Below, in pieces: positions 9,501 to 17,063 of a stretch of 64,000 nucleotides of DNA. The notes under the pieces were generated by a model. The model was not told where the DNA came from. It was given only the letters and a program-made list of their open reading frames with translations, and searched no databases. The stretch lies in contig NZ_CP068083.1 in assembly GCF_016725325.1 (NCBI RefSeq), positions 3,534,001 through 3,598,000 of the forward strand. Reading direction: 5' to 3'. Position 1 is the first letter of the stretch, and each line of letters begins with the position of its first letter. The stretch is from Sphingobacterium spiritivorum (lineage in GTDB: Bacteria; Bacteroidota; Bacteroidia; Sphingobacteriales; Sphingobacteriaceae). Both the position numbers and the translations under genes were made by a program.

Positions 9501-10944
9501 CGTATTGCGTAAGGCGATGGGTAAGAAACAAAAGGCTGTACTAGATAAGATGAAGCCTAAGTTTGTAGCGCAGGCGGTAGAGAAGGGACATAATGCTAAA
9601 GTGCTGGAAAAAATCTGGACCGACTGGGAAGCTTTTGCGAGTTATGCCTTTAATAAATCGCACTCCACCTGTTATGCATGGGTGGCTTATCAGACAGCTT
9701 ATCTGAAAGCGCATTTCCCTGCTGAATATATGGCAGCCGTACTGTCCAATAATATGAATGACATTAAGCAGGTAACCTTTTTTATGGAAGAATGCCGGCG
9801 GATGGGGCTGGAAGTATTAGGTCCTGATGTCAATGAATCCCATTATAAGTTTACTGTAAATGATATCGGAGCTATCCGTTTCGGAATGGGAGCTGTAAAA
9901 GGAGTAGGAGCAGGAGCTGTAGATACCATTGTGCAGACACGTGAAGGCAATCCTTATAAATCCGTATTTGATATGGCCAAAAGAATAGATCTTCGTGCCG
10001 CTAATAAAAAAGCGTTCGAAAGCCTGGCTTATGCCGGAGGATTTGATAGTTTCAAGGATACCCATCGTGCGCAGTATTTTCATGTGGACGGAGATAACTC
10101 CACCGGACTGGAAAAAGCTGTCAAGTTTGGTCAGCGTCACAAAGAAAATGAAAGCTCAGCGCAGGCAAGCCTGTTTGGCGGAGGTGGAAGTGCTGAGCTT
10201 CCGGAACCTGTACTGGCGCCGTGTCCGCAGTGGGGACTTATTGAAAAGCTCAAATACGAAAAAGATGTGATCGGTATCTACCTGACCAGTCACCCGCTTG
10301 ACAATTATAAATTTGAGATTAAACATTTCTGCCAGAATAACGTAAGTGAACTGCAGCTGATTAATAAAGTTAAAGCTTCAGAAGTAGAGGAGGATGTGTT
10401 ACTGGAGTTTAATAAGATCAAAAATAAGGAGGTGATTATCGGTGGCATCATTGCTGCTGCAAATCATCGTGTTTCTAAAAACGGTAAACCCTTTGGTATA
10501 CTGGTTATAGAAGATTATTCAGATTCATTTGAAATGATGGTTTTCGGGGAGGATTATGTCAAATTTAAAGGCTACCTGCAGGAAGGTTACTTTGTGCAGA
10601 TCCGGGGTTTAGTGCAGGAGAGATTCAGGCAGGTTGGTAATTGGGGTTTTGAACTGAAAAATATTCAGTTGTTATCTGATCTTCGGGAAAAACTGGCGAA
10701 AAGTTTTACAGTACAGGTGCCTTTACAGGTTGTCAATTCTGAATTTGTACTGTTTATGAAGAATTTAATTGACGGTACAAAGGTAGAGGGACAGGATGCC
10801 AATTGTCAGTTGAAATTCAAAATTGTAGATGTACAGGAAGGCTTTAATATAGAGATGCCGGCAAAAACTATTAAGATTAACCTGACAAACGAATTTTTAG
10901 ATGGGATCGAGCAGTTTGAAGGTGTCAATTATAGATTGAATTGA
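6520..10944 (+). CDS. dnaE: DNA polymerase III subunit alpha with fused N-terminal DEDDh exonuclease
   Basis: A 1474-residue replicative polymerase, about 300 residues longer than the E. coli alpha subunit. Residues 1 to ~190 form a DnaQ-like 3'-5' proofreading exonuclease with a complete DEDDh set: DTETTG (D6, E8), NIGFDVN (D105), and HNATADVEAT (H170, D175). A linker leads to the PHP domain, which starts near H261 (HLHNHSQFS, LTDHGNMMGAFHF). The palm follows, with GPGRGSAAGSAVAYCLG and the catalytic PDIDIDF (D687, D689, D691). The tau/beta-binding half ends with an OB-fold near residues 1305-1385 (VIIGGIIAAANHRVSKNGKP). Proofreading and synthesis are thus on one chain. Unlike PolC, the exonuclease is at the N-terminus and not inserted within PHP. 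Fused forms are known in this phylum to my knowledge. The ATG at 6520 starts directly at the exonuclease motif I strand. Confidence 0.96.
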   Translation: MYIIFDTETTGLPKRWDAPITDTDNWPRCIQIAWQLHDDMGNMVEHADFLIAPDGFNIPYDSEKIHGISTELAQERGIPIQEALVKFNEALAKAKFVVGQNIGFDVNIMGCEFYRYGVESPMAVMPVLDTCTEVTAELLKLPGGRGGRFKLPNLTELHTYLFGVAFAEAHNATADVEATTRCFLELVRLEVFTLDQLQQDTGYFVEFKTHNPGPIETVGLKHLNLKKASDEIRARQQTSGADEIVIDEEAAAALDDAVFAHLHNHSQFSVLQSTISIGGLVDAAVKNKMPAVALTDHGNMMGAFHFVSRVLGHNKDAETKNQELIDNGEEPTEIIVKPIVGCEFFICEDHLDKSRKDNGYQVVFLAKNKNGYHNLAKMSSVAYTKGFYYVPRIDKKVVEQYKEDIIVLSGNLQGEIPNKILNIGENQAEEALIWWKEQFGEDFYIEVMRHGQEDENRVNETLVALARRHEVKVIGTNNTYYVNKADAHAHDILLCVKDGEKLSTPKGRGRGFRFGLPNQEYYFKPASEMKKVFADLPEAIVNIQEIIDKVEIFKLNRDVLLPKFEIPEQFQVQEDNEDGGKRGENKYLAHLTYVGAEKRYAEITDDIRERLDFELATIEKTGYPGYFLIVQDFIAEARNMGVSVGPGRGSAAGSAVAYCLGITNIDPIQYDLLFERFLNPDRVSMPDIDIDFDDEGRGRVMQYVIDKYGASQVAQIITYGTMAAKSSIKDTARVLDLPLAEANEIAKLIPNLKLSKIFNMDEKALKEALRAEELEAVHKLISLADGAGLEAETIKQARVLEGSMRNTGIHACGVIITPDDITNFVPVSLAKDSDLYVTQFDNSVVESAGLLKMDFLGLKTLTLIKDTVANVKLRHNLDLDPDNFPIDDQLTYELFQRGETIGVFQYESPGMQKHMKDLKPTVFADLIAMNALYRPGPMEYIPSFIKRKHGIEPIVYDLDACEEYLKETYGITVYQEQVMLLSQKLAGFSKGDADVLRKAMGKKQKAVLDKMKPKFVAQAVEKGHNAKVLEKIWTDWEAFASYAFNKSHSTCYAWVAYQTAYLKAHFPAEYMAAVLSNNMNDIKQVTFFMEECRRMGLEVLGPDVNESHYKFTVNDIGAIRFGMGAVKGVGAGAVDTIVQTREGNPYKSVFDMAKRIDLRAANKKAFESLAYAGGFDSFKDTHRAQYFHVDGDNSTGLEKAVKFGQRHKENESSAQASLFGGGGSAELPEPVLAPCPQWGLIEKLKYEKDVIGIYLTSHPLDNYKFEIKHFCQNNVSELQLINKVKASEVEEDVLLEFNKIKNKEVIIGGIIAAANHRVSKNGKPFGILVIEDYSDSFEMMVFGEDYVKFKGYLQEGYFVQIRGLVQERFRQVGNWGFELKNIQLLSDLREKLAKSFTVQVPLQVVNSEFVLFMKNLIDGTKVEGQDANCQLKFKIVDVQEGFNIEMPAKTIKINLTNEFLDGIEQFEGVNYRLN

Positions 10945-10998
10945 TATATCATAAGTATTATTTAACCCGTTGATGACTAAAAATCAGATGACGTTGTT

Positions 10999-11006
10999 TA
11001 TCTTTG
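10999..11006 (+). promoter_or_regulatory. -7 element, candidate promoter of trxA
   Basis: TATCTTTG, a full TAnnTTTG match, 60 bases before the thioredoxin ATG and just after the dnaE stop. Confidence 0.5.
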
Positions 11007-11065
11007 TTATGGATTAAAGAGATAACTCATAATGATTTAAATCATTATTTAAAAAAAAGATAATT

Positions 11066-11383
11066 ATGGCTTTAGAAATTACAGACAGCAATTTTGAAGA
11101 ATTGGTATTAAAATCAGATAAACCGGTATTGGTAGATTTTTGGGCAGAATGGTGTGGTCCTTGCCGTATGGTAGGTCCTGTTGTAGAAGAAATCGCTAAA
11201 GAATACGAAGGTAAGGCTGTTGTTGGAAAAGTTGATGTAGACAGTAATCCTGAAATTTCGGTACGTTTCGGTATCCGTAACATTCCTGCACTATTGTTCT
11301 TCAAAAATGGAGAGATCGTGGATAAACAAGTGGGAGCAGTGCCAAAATCAGTATTGACGGAGAAACTGAACAAACAGTTTTAA
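11066..11383 (+). CDS. trxA: Thioredoxin
   Basis: A 105-residue cytoplasmic thioredoxin, the usual family length. The redox centre is WAEWCGPC (C30, C33). The cis-proline loop is IRNIPALLFF, and the buried aspartate is in LVDFWAEW. It reduces protein disulfides using electrons from thioredoxin reductase, which is not in this window. It has its own -7 element upstream and a hairpin terminator downstream, so it is probably a single-gene unit. Confidence 0.97.
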   Translation: MALEITDSNFEELVLKSDKPVLVDFWAEWCGPCRMVGPVVEEIAKEYEGKAVVGKVDVDSNPEISVRFGIRNIPALLFFKNGEIVDKQVGAVPKSVLTEKLNKQF

Positions 11384-11407
11384 GAATAAGAAGTTTTTAC
11401 CTCAGAA

Positions 11408-11439
11408 GGGAGATGATCATTGATTGTCTCCTTTTTTTT
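11408..11439 (+). terminator. Candidate terminator after trxA
   Basis: GGAGA / TCTCC closes an imperfect stem around GATCATTGAT and is followed by eight T. The stem is weaker than others in the window, but the T-tract is strong. Confidence 0.6.
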
Positions 11440-11524
11440 GTTGCTAATTTTATTCTTATTAATGCTTTTTGTTTTAAATATGATTGTGTTTTTGAATTTT
11501 TTTTGAAAAAAATATACTTTTTGC

Positions 11525-11555
11525 GTTGATTTTTTGATGAATTAGTATATTTTTG
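11525..11555 (+). promoter_or_regulatory. Promoter of amt with -33 and -7 elements
   Basis: A GTTG -33 box ending at 11528 is followed after 19 bases by TATTTTTG (11548-11555). That is the expected arrangement for the Bacteroidota primary sigma factor. The amt ATG is 26 bases further on. Confidence 0.6.
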
Positions 11556-11581
11556 GATAATTATAAAGCGTAATATTAAAT

Positions 11582-12895
11582 ATGAAAAGTAAAAAGTCTG
11601 TTTTTCCGCTGATTTTTATGGTGGCGGTTTTGATTTTAGCTCTGATTTTTCCTTCAGTTCCTGTTAGTGGGAATGATTTTGAATATTCAGGTGCGGATAC
11701 CGCCTGGATGTTGACGTCTACCGCTCTGGTTTTGATTATGACTCCGGGTTTAGCTTATTTTTATGGAGGAATGGTGAAAAAGAAGAATGTAATCTCTACG
11801 ATGTTGCAGAGTTTTATTTGTATGGCTGTAGTTGCAGTAATATGGGTTGTATTCGGTTTCAGTCTGGTATTTGGGAATTCTCTTGGTGGTATTATAGGCG
11901 ATCCCCGTACCTATTTTATGTTTGAGCATGTAATAGGAGGTAAACCATGGCCGGGAGCACCGACAATTCCATTTACATTATTTGCCATGTATCAGCTCAA
12001 ATTTGCAATTATTACTCCTGCATTGATAACTGGTGCTGTGGCAGAACGTATCCGTTTTACCTCTTATATTTTGTTTATCTGTTTGTTTTTTATTTTTATT
12101 TATGCTCCGCTGGCGCATGCTACCTGGCATCCGGATGGTGTGCTTTTCAAGCTTGGTGTCCTGGATTTTGCCGGTGGTACAGTTGTACATATGTCTGCAG
12201 GGCTGACTGCATTAGCTGCAGCGATCTATCTTAAACAGGGTAAAGATTTTCATGCACATAATCCGGCACGTATTACATATGTAATGCTGGGGACGGGTAT
12301 GCTGTGGTTTGGGTGGTTTGGTTTCAATGCCGGTTCGGCCTTCGGAGCTAATGCGTTAGCTGCTACAGCGCTGGCGACTACTTCTGCAGCTTCCGGTGCT
12401 GCTGCATTGATGTGGATATTTTTTGATGCGGCAAGAGGTATTAAACCATCTGCAATGGGAACCTGTATCGGTGCAGTAGTGGGACTTGTTGCGATAACAC
12501 CTGCTGCGGGATTTGTAACCGTACCTCACTCCCTTATTATTGGTGCTGTAGCTGCACTCATCAGCCGCATGGTCGTATACTGGAGAACTAAATCACGAGT
12601 GGATGATACACTGGATGTGTTTCCATGTCACGGATTGGGAGGAATGGTGGGTATGCTGCTTACCGGAGTATTCGCTACTAAAGCGATAAACGGAGCTGTA
12701 GAGCATGACGGATTGTTTTTTGGTGAGACAACGCTTTTTGTGGCACATGTAATCGGTCTGGTAGGGGCGACGCTCTTTACCCTTATCCTGGCTTTTATTT
12801 TGTTAAAACTTACAGACCTGATCTCTCCGTTGCGGGTGAGTGAAGAAGAAGAAGAAATAGGACTTGATCTTTCTCAGCATAATGAGAAATTATAA
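11582..12895 (+). CDS. amt: Ammonium transporter (Amt family)
   Basis: A 437-residue inner-membrane ammonium channel. The N-terminal hydrophobic segment ends near residue 28 and probably acts as a signal sequence, followed by about eleven membrane helices. Family marks are DTAWMLTSTALVLIMTPGLA and FYGGMVKKKNV near the N-terminus, the ITGAVAERIRFTSY loop, LDFAGGTVVHMSAGLTAL (pore histidine 1), GFNAGSAFGAN, and DVFPCHGLGGMVGMLLTG (pore histidine 2). Amt genes are usually followed by a PII (glnK) regulator; here the next gene is a PurF-like protein and no PII gene is present. A palindromic hairpin follows the stop. Confidence 0.95.
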   Translation: MKSKKSVFPLIFMVAVLILALIFPSVPVSGNDFEYSGADTAWMLTSTALVLIMTPGLAYFYGGMVKKKNVISTMLQSFICMAVVAVIWVVFGFSLVFGNSLGGIIGDPRTYFMFEHVIGGKPWPGAPTIPFTLFAMYQLKFAIITPALITGAVAERIRFTSYILFICLFFIFIYAPLAHATWHPDGVLFKLGVLDFAGGTVVHMSAGLTALAAAIYLKQGKDFHAHNPARITYVMLGTGMLWFGWFGFNAGSAFGANALAATALATTSAASGAAALMWIFFDAARGIKPSAMGTCIGAVVGLVAITPAAGFVTVPHSLIIGAVAALISRMVVYWRTKSRVDDTLDVFPCHGLGGMVGMLLTGVFATKAINGAVEHDGLFFGETTLFVAHVIGLVGATLFTLILAFILLKLTDLISPLRVSEEEEEIGLDLSQHNEKL

Positions 12896-12921
12896 TATAG
12901 CTTAAGACTAATATCCGCAAT

Positions 12922-12949
12922 CCCCTGTAAATCATCCGATATACAGGGG
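12922..12949 (+). terminator. Candidate terminator hairpin after amt
   Basis: CCCCTGTA / TACAGGGG, a perfect 8-bp stem with a 12-base loop. There is no clear T-tract, so it may be a processing or weak termination signal. Confidence 0.45.
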
Positions 12950-13026
12950 TATCTTGTGTTGGATAAGAAATGACATTACGGAAACTTTCGAAAGACTTTT
13001 TATGAAATATTTTCTTAAATAATATG

Positions 13027-13034
13027 TAACTTTG
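13027..13034 (+). promoter_or_regulatory. -7 element, candidate promoter of the PurF-like gene
   Basis: TAACTTTG, a full TAnnTTTG match, 17 bases before the ATG at 13052. This implies a very short leader of roughly 10 bases. Confidence 0.55.
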
Positions 13035-13051
13035 CGTCATCAAATCAAGCT

Positions 13052-14962
13052 ATGAGTGACGCTATAAAACACGAGTGCGGAATTGCACTTATTCGATTGT
13101 TAAAACCCCTCTCTTATTATCAGGAAAAATACGGTACGCCCTATTACGGGATTAATAAGCTGTATCTATTAATGGAAAAACAGCACAATCGCGGACAAGA
13201 TGGTGCTGGTATTGCCACGATCAAATTTGATACGCAACCTGGTAACCGTTACATCAGCCGTTACAGAGCAATGGGTTCATCAGCTGTGGCAGATATCTTT
13301 GAATACGTTCAGAAGAAATTTGCTGCCGTTCAGAAGGCATATCCTAAAGAATCGAAAGATACAACCTGGCTGAAAGAGCATGTAAGCTTTACCGGTGAAG
13401 TGCTTTTGGGACATTTGAGATATGGAACTCACGGAAAAAACAGTATTGAGAGCTGTCATCCTTTCCTGAGACAGAATAACTGGATGAGCCGTAATCTGGT
13501 TGTAGCTGGAAATTTTAATATGACAAATGTGGACGAATTGCTGCAACAGCTGTATGAGCTGGGACAGCATCCAAAAGAAAAAGCGGATACGGTAACCGTT
13601 TTGGAAAAAATCGGACACTTCCTGGACGATGAAAATCAAGAGTTATTTGATAAGTTTAAAAAAGAAGACTACTCTAATGTGGAGATCAGTTCATTGATCG
13701 CCAAAAATCTGGATGTAGCCAAAATATTAACCCGTTCTGCTAAAACCTGGGATGGCGGATATACTATTGCCGGTATATTTGGTCACGGTGATGCTTTTGT
13801 TATGCGTGATCCGGCAGGTATCAGACCGGCATTCTATTATCAGGATGAAGAAATACTTGTTGTTGCTTCAGAAAGACCGGTAATACAGACTGCTTTCAAT
13901 ATTCCTATCGGGAGTGTTAAAGAAATCAAGCCAGGACATGCACTCATTGCGAAAAAGGATGGTACTGTCACAGAAGAGATGTTTCGCCAGCCGGTTGAGA
14001 AAAAATCATGTTCATTTGAACGTATTTACTTCTCCCGCGGTTCTGACGCAGATATTTACAAGGAACGTAAAGAATTGGGCCGTCTCCTGACTCCGTTGGT
14101 GTTGGAATCTATAAATTACGATATCAAAAACACCGTATTTTCTTTTATACCTAATACTGCCGAGGTTTCATACTACGGTATGACTGAAGGTGTGAATGCA
14201 TATGTGCGTGATCTTCAGAAACAGGCTTTATTAAACCGGGAAGATAAAATTTCCGACACAGAACTGGAAGAAGTACTGAGTATGGCGCCACGTTTTGAAA
14301 AGTTAAATGTAAAAGATGCTAAATTAAGAACGTTTATTACGCAAGATGCAGACCGTACCGATATGGTACAGCATGTGTACGATACGACTTATGGTATCGT
14401 CAGAGATGATAAAGATACAATAGTAGCTATAGATGATTCTATCGTAAGAGGAACGACATTAAAACAGAGTATTCTGACTATCCTGGATCGTTTGAATCCG
14501 AAGAAGATTGTTATCGTTTCTTCTGCACCACAGATCCGTTACCCGGACTGTTATGGTATCGATATGTCACGTATGGGTGAGTTTGTAGCATTTGAGGCCG
14601 CAATTAACCTGTTAAAGCAACGTGGACTAGCACATATTATTGATGAAGTTTATCAGAAGTGTGTAGCTTCTCTGACAAAAGATAAAGAAGAAATTGAGAA
14701 TTATGTAAAGGCAATCTATGCGCCATTTACAAATGAAGAAATTTCAGCTGAAATTGCAAAGATCATCAAACCTCACCATTTAAAAGCAGATGTAGAAGTT
14801 ATCTTCCAGACATTGGATAACCTGCATACAGCTATACCTGATCATAAAGGGGATTGGTATTTTTCAGGAGACTATCCGACTCCGGGAGGAAACAAAGTTG
14901 TGAATAAAGCTTTTATGAACTGGGTTGAAGGTAAAAATGTAAGAGCATATTTCAGTAACTAA
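13052..14962 (+). CDS. PurF-like amidophosphoribosyltransferase, enlarged form
   Basis: A 636-residue protein with a class II glutamine amidotransferase half and a PRPP-binding half, as in PurF (first committed step of purine synthesis). The likely nucleophile is C9 (KHECGIALIR), which would need removal of an 8-residue propeptide. Other amidotransferase marks are QHNRGQDGAGIATI and LGHLRYGTHGKNSIESCHPF. The PRPP loop is intact: AIDDSIVRGTTLKQSI, with residues 461-469 at its core. It is about 130 residues longer than typical PurF. The extra length comes from an insert before the LGHLRYGTHG block, extended central segments and a ~100-residue tail ending GDYPTPGGNKVVNKAFMNW. Similar long forms occur in this phylum beside a standard-length PurF, so it may be a paralogue with a changed role. 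A short leader after its own promoter and a strong terminator make it a single-gene unit. Confidence 0.85.
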   Translation: MSDAIKHECGIALIRLLKPLSYYQEKYGTPYYGINKLYLLMEKQHNRGQDGAGIATIKFDTQPGNRYISRYRAMGSSAVADIFEYVQKKFAAVQKAYPKESKDTTWLKEHVSFTGEVLLGHLRYGTHGKNSIESCHPFLRQNNWMSRNLVVAGNFNMTNVDELLQQLYELGQHPKEKADTVTVLEKIGHFLDDENQELFDKFKKEDYSNVEISSLIAKNLDVAKILTRSAKTWDGGYTIAGIFGHGDAFVMRDPAGIRPAFYYQDEEILVVASERPVIQTAFNIPIGSVKEIKPGHALIAKKDGTVTEEMFRQPVEKKSCSFERIYFSRGSDADIYKERKELGRLLTPLVLESINYDIKNTVFSFIPNTAEVSYYGMTEGVNAYVRDLQKQALLNREDKISDTELEEVLSMAPRFEKLNVKDAKLRTFITQDADRTDMVQHVYDTTYGIVRDDKDTIVAIDDSIVRGTTLKQSILTILDRLNPKKIVIVSSAPQIRYPDCYGIDMSRMGEFVAFEAAINLLKQRGLAHIIDEVYQKCVASLTKDKEEIENYVKAIYAPFTNEEISAEIAKIIKPHHLKADVEVIFQTLDNLHTAIPDHKGDWYFSGDYPTPGGNKVVNKAFMNWVEGKNVRAYFSN

Positions 14963-14982
14963 AGAAATATAAGAATTTATCA

Positions 14983-15017
14983 AAAAGGTCTTATGCTGCA
15001 TTGCATAAGACCTTTTT
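14983..15017. terminator. Strong bidirectional terminator
   Basis: AAAAGGTCTTATGC / GCATAAGACCTTTT with a 6-base loop, flanked by A- and T-tracts on either side. It separates the PurF-like gene from the converging GNAT gene. Confidence 0.9.
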
Positions 15018-15043
15018 TCGTTTAATGTTATAATGTAATCTTA

Positions 15044-15523
15044 TTAAAGCTGTTTTTGAAGTGCTTCCGGATCGTATCGCATACTATAAAGGTCGTAACC
15101 CGGAGCCCAGTAATCTTTGGCTATTTTCGTAAGTACGAATCCGTTCTTTTCATAAAACCTGTAAACAAGTTGGGATGTCCTGACAGTTATTTTCTGAATG
15201 TGATAGGTTTGCTGTAATTCCTTTATCCGGTATTTCAATAATGCACTTCCTATGGATTGCCCCTGAAAATCCGGGTGAAGAATATCCCAGCTGATTTTTC
15301 CTACCGTTTTGTCTTCAGCGAAGTTAATACCTCCGCATCCGATAATCTGTCCGTTAGATTCCACAACATAATAGTGGTCTATTTCATGTTGAAGGTAATG
15401 GATCAGATCGAGTTCCTCTTCAGAAGAAAAATATTTGGGTGTATTGAGGCGTAATAATCCAATGACAGAAGACTGATCATCTGCCTTGTATTCTCTGATG
15501 GTAAATGTTGCTTTTTCGGTCAT
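15044..15523 (-). CDS. GNAT-family N-acetyltransferase
   Basis: A 159-residue acetyltransferase of the GNAT fold. The acetyl-CoA loop (motif A) reads HPDFQGQSIGSALLKYRIK, close to Q-x-x-G-x-G/A. Strand beta-4 is at YYVVESNGQIIGCGGINFAE, and the C-terminal motif B at LVYRFYEKNGFVLTKIAKDY is typical. The substrate is unknown. It lies downstream of asnA on the same strand, separated by a hairpin, so any co-transcription would require read-through. Confidence 0.85.
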   Translation of the reverse strand: MTEKATFTIREYKADDQSSVIGLLRLNTPKYFSSEEELDLIHYLQHEIDHYYVVESNGQIIGCGGINFAEDKTVGKISWDILHPDFQGQSIGSALLKYRIKELQQTYHIQKITVRTSQLVYRFYEKNGFVLTKIAKDYWAPGYDLYSMRYDPEALQKQL

Positions 15524-15541
15524 TTGTATTTATGTATAATG

Positions 15542-15572
15542 ACAGAAGGTCTGAACGGATCAGGCCTTCTGT
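15542..15572 (-). terminator. Inverted repeat between asnA and the GNAT gene
   Basis: A 13-bp stem, ACAGAAGGCCTGA / TCAGACCTTCTGT on the minus strand with one G-U pair and a 5-base loop. It lacks a long T-tract, so it may be a partial terminator or an mRNA-stabilising hairpin at the asnA 3' end. Confidence 0.55.
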
Positions 15573-15585
15573 TTATAACCGCAGA

Positions 15586-16593
15586 CTACAGAATATTGAT
15601 TCCCTGAATTCTAAGATTTTCTTTTTCCTGCTCATCCCAGATACTGACCTGTACTTCGCCTATATGCGATTTTTTTAGCATAAACATACAGACTCTGGAT
15701 TGGCCTATCCCTCCGCCTATGGATTCAGGAAGATGTCCGTCAAGGAGCATTTTATGAAAAGTAAGTGATGCTCTTTCTGTGTTATTCCGAATTTCGAGCT
15801 GATATTGCAATGCCTTTTTGTCTACGCGTATACCCATAGATGAAAGTTCAAATGCACTGTTAAGAATAGGATTCCATACCAGAATATCTCCATTCAGGCC
15901 GTTGTATCCGTTTTCATTTGCACTGCTCCAATCATCATAATCAGCCGCACGTCCGTCATGTGCTTTTCCATTGCTTAGTTCGCCACCGATACCATAGAGG
16001 AACACAGCACCAAATTCTTTGGTTATTGCATTTTCCCTTTCTTTTGGAGTGAATGACGGATATTTTTGCAATAGTTCTTCCGAAGAGATAAAAGTGATCG
16101 TATCCGGTAGAATAGCTTTAATGGCTGGATATTGTTTTTCGACCTGATGTTCTGTGAATTTTAAAGATTCATAAATCCTCAGGACTGTTTCTTTAAGATA
16201 ATTCAGATTACGTTGTTCGGGCAAAATTACTTTTTCCCAATCCCACTGGTCTACGTAGATCGAATGGATAGGAGTATAATCTTCGTCCGGGCGTAATGCG
16301 CGCATATCTGTAAGAATACCTTCTCCGGCATGCATATCCAGTTCACGGAGACGTAGTCTTTTCCATTTTGCCAGTGAATGTACGACAACAGCAAGACGCT
16401 CTTCCAGTGCTTTGATTGGAAAAGCTACGGGACGTTCTATGCCATTCAGATCATCGTTGATACCTGTACCATCCAGTACCACCAGGGGTGAGGAGATCGG
16501 TATTAAATTTAAATTGTGTTTTAACTGTTGTGAAAAAGTGTCTTTTACAAAACTAATAGCCACTTCTGTTCTCAGTAGTTCTCTTCCTTCCAT
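15586..16593 (-). CDS. asnA: Aspartate--ammonia ligase (asparagine synthetase A)
   Basis: A 335-residue cytoplasmic enzyme making asparagine from aspartate, ammonia and ATP. The length matches AsnA (about 330), a class II aminoacyl-tRNA-synthetase-like fold. Recognisable blocks are SFVKDTFSQQLKHNLNLIPI, PLVVLDGTGINDDLNG, ERPVAFPIK, the central SIYVDQWDWEKVI, and the C-terminal LPESIGGGIGQSRVCMFML, which carries the motif-3-like arginine. The start MEGRELLRTEVAIS fits the family N-terminus. A -7-like sequence, TAGGTTTG on the minus strand (16680-16687), lies about 87 bases upstream. It is transcribed away from the regulator at 17064. Confidence 0.95.
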   Translation of the reverse strand: MEGRELLRTEVAISFVKDTFSQQLKHNLNLIPISSPLVVLDGTGINDDLNGIERPVAFPIKALEERLAVVVHSLAKWKRLRLRELDMHAGEGILTDMRALRPDEDYTPIHSIYVDQWDWEKVILPEQRNLNYLKETVLRIYESLKFTEHQVEKQYPAIKAILPDTITFISSEELLQKYPSFTPKERENAITKEFGAVFLYGIGGELSNGKAHDGRAADYDDWSSANENGYNGLNGDILVWNPILNSAFELSSMGIRVDKKALQYQLEIRNNTERASLTFHKMLLDGHLPESIGGGIGQSRVCMFMLKKSHIGEVQVSIWDEQEKENLRIQGINIL

Positions 16594-17063
16594 GAAGTAT
16601 ATTTTTATTAAAAATGCCTTTTCTTAAAAAAAGACATTCGATTGTGGATTTATCTCCAGATCATAATGTAGATTGCATGCAAACCTAAGTTTTACTTTGT
16701 ACCGCTTATGATGTGAAACCTCATATTATTACGTTAACAAAAATACTATAATTTAATTCAAATGGAAGTTTTGTTGATAATATTATTTTAATGCTGTTGT
16801 ATTGTTGATTAATTTTTAACGAGAGGCCGGATTTTTACGATACTTCCTTATTGACTTAATAAAACCAAACTCCATGTAAAATCCCTATCTTTGAATGTAT
16901 TTATGTTGCATTTCCGCGTATTTTTCGTAGATATAGGCCTTTATAAGATGTGAAACCTTGAGATTCAGGATTGTATATCGAAAAGGATGCGAATTCGTGT
17001 AAGTACCCTATTGTAAATACACACAGACCCATTTATTGAGTAACCAAAAAGATTAATTCCTTA
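16594..17063. other. 470-base divergent intergenic region
   Basis: AT-rich spacer between asnA (minus) and the PUL regulator (plus). It holds an exact 12-base direct repeat GATGTGAAACCT at 16710-16721 and 16947-16958, and -7 elements pointing both ways (TAGGTTTG on the minus strand at 16680-16687; TATCTTTG on the plus strand at 16886-16893). No gene or RNA was recognised. Confidence 0.6.
16886..16893 (+). promoter_or_regulatory. -7 element, candidate promoter of the DUF6377-like regulator
   Basis: TATCTTTG, a full TAnnTTTG match, about 170 bases before the ATG at 17064. If used, the leader would be long and would contain the second GATGTGAAACCT copy. Confidence 0.35.
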
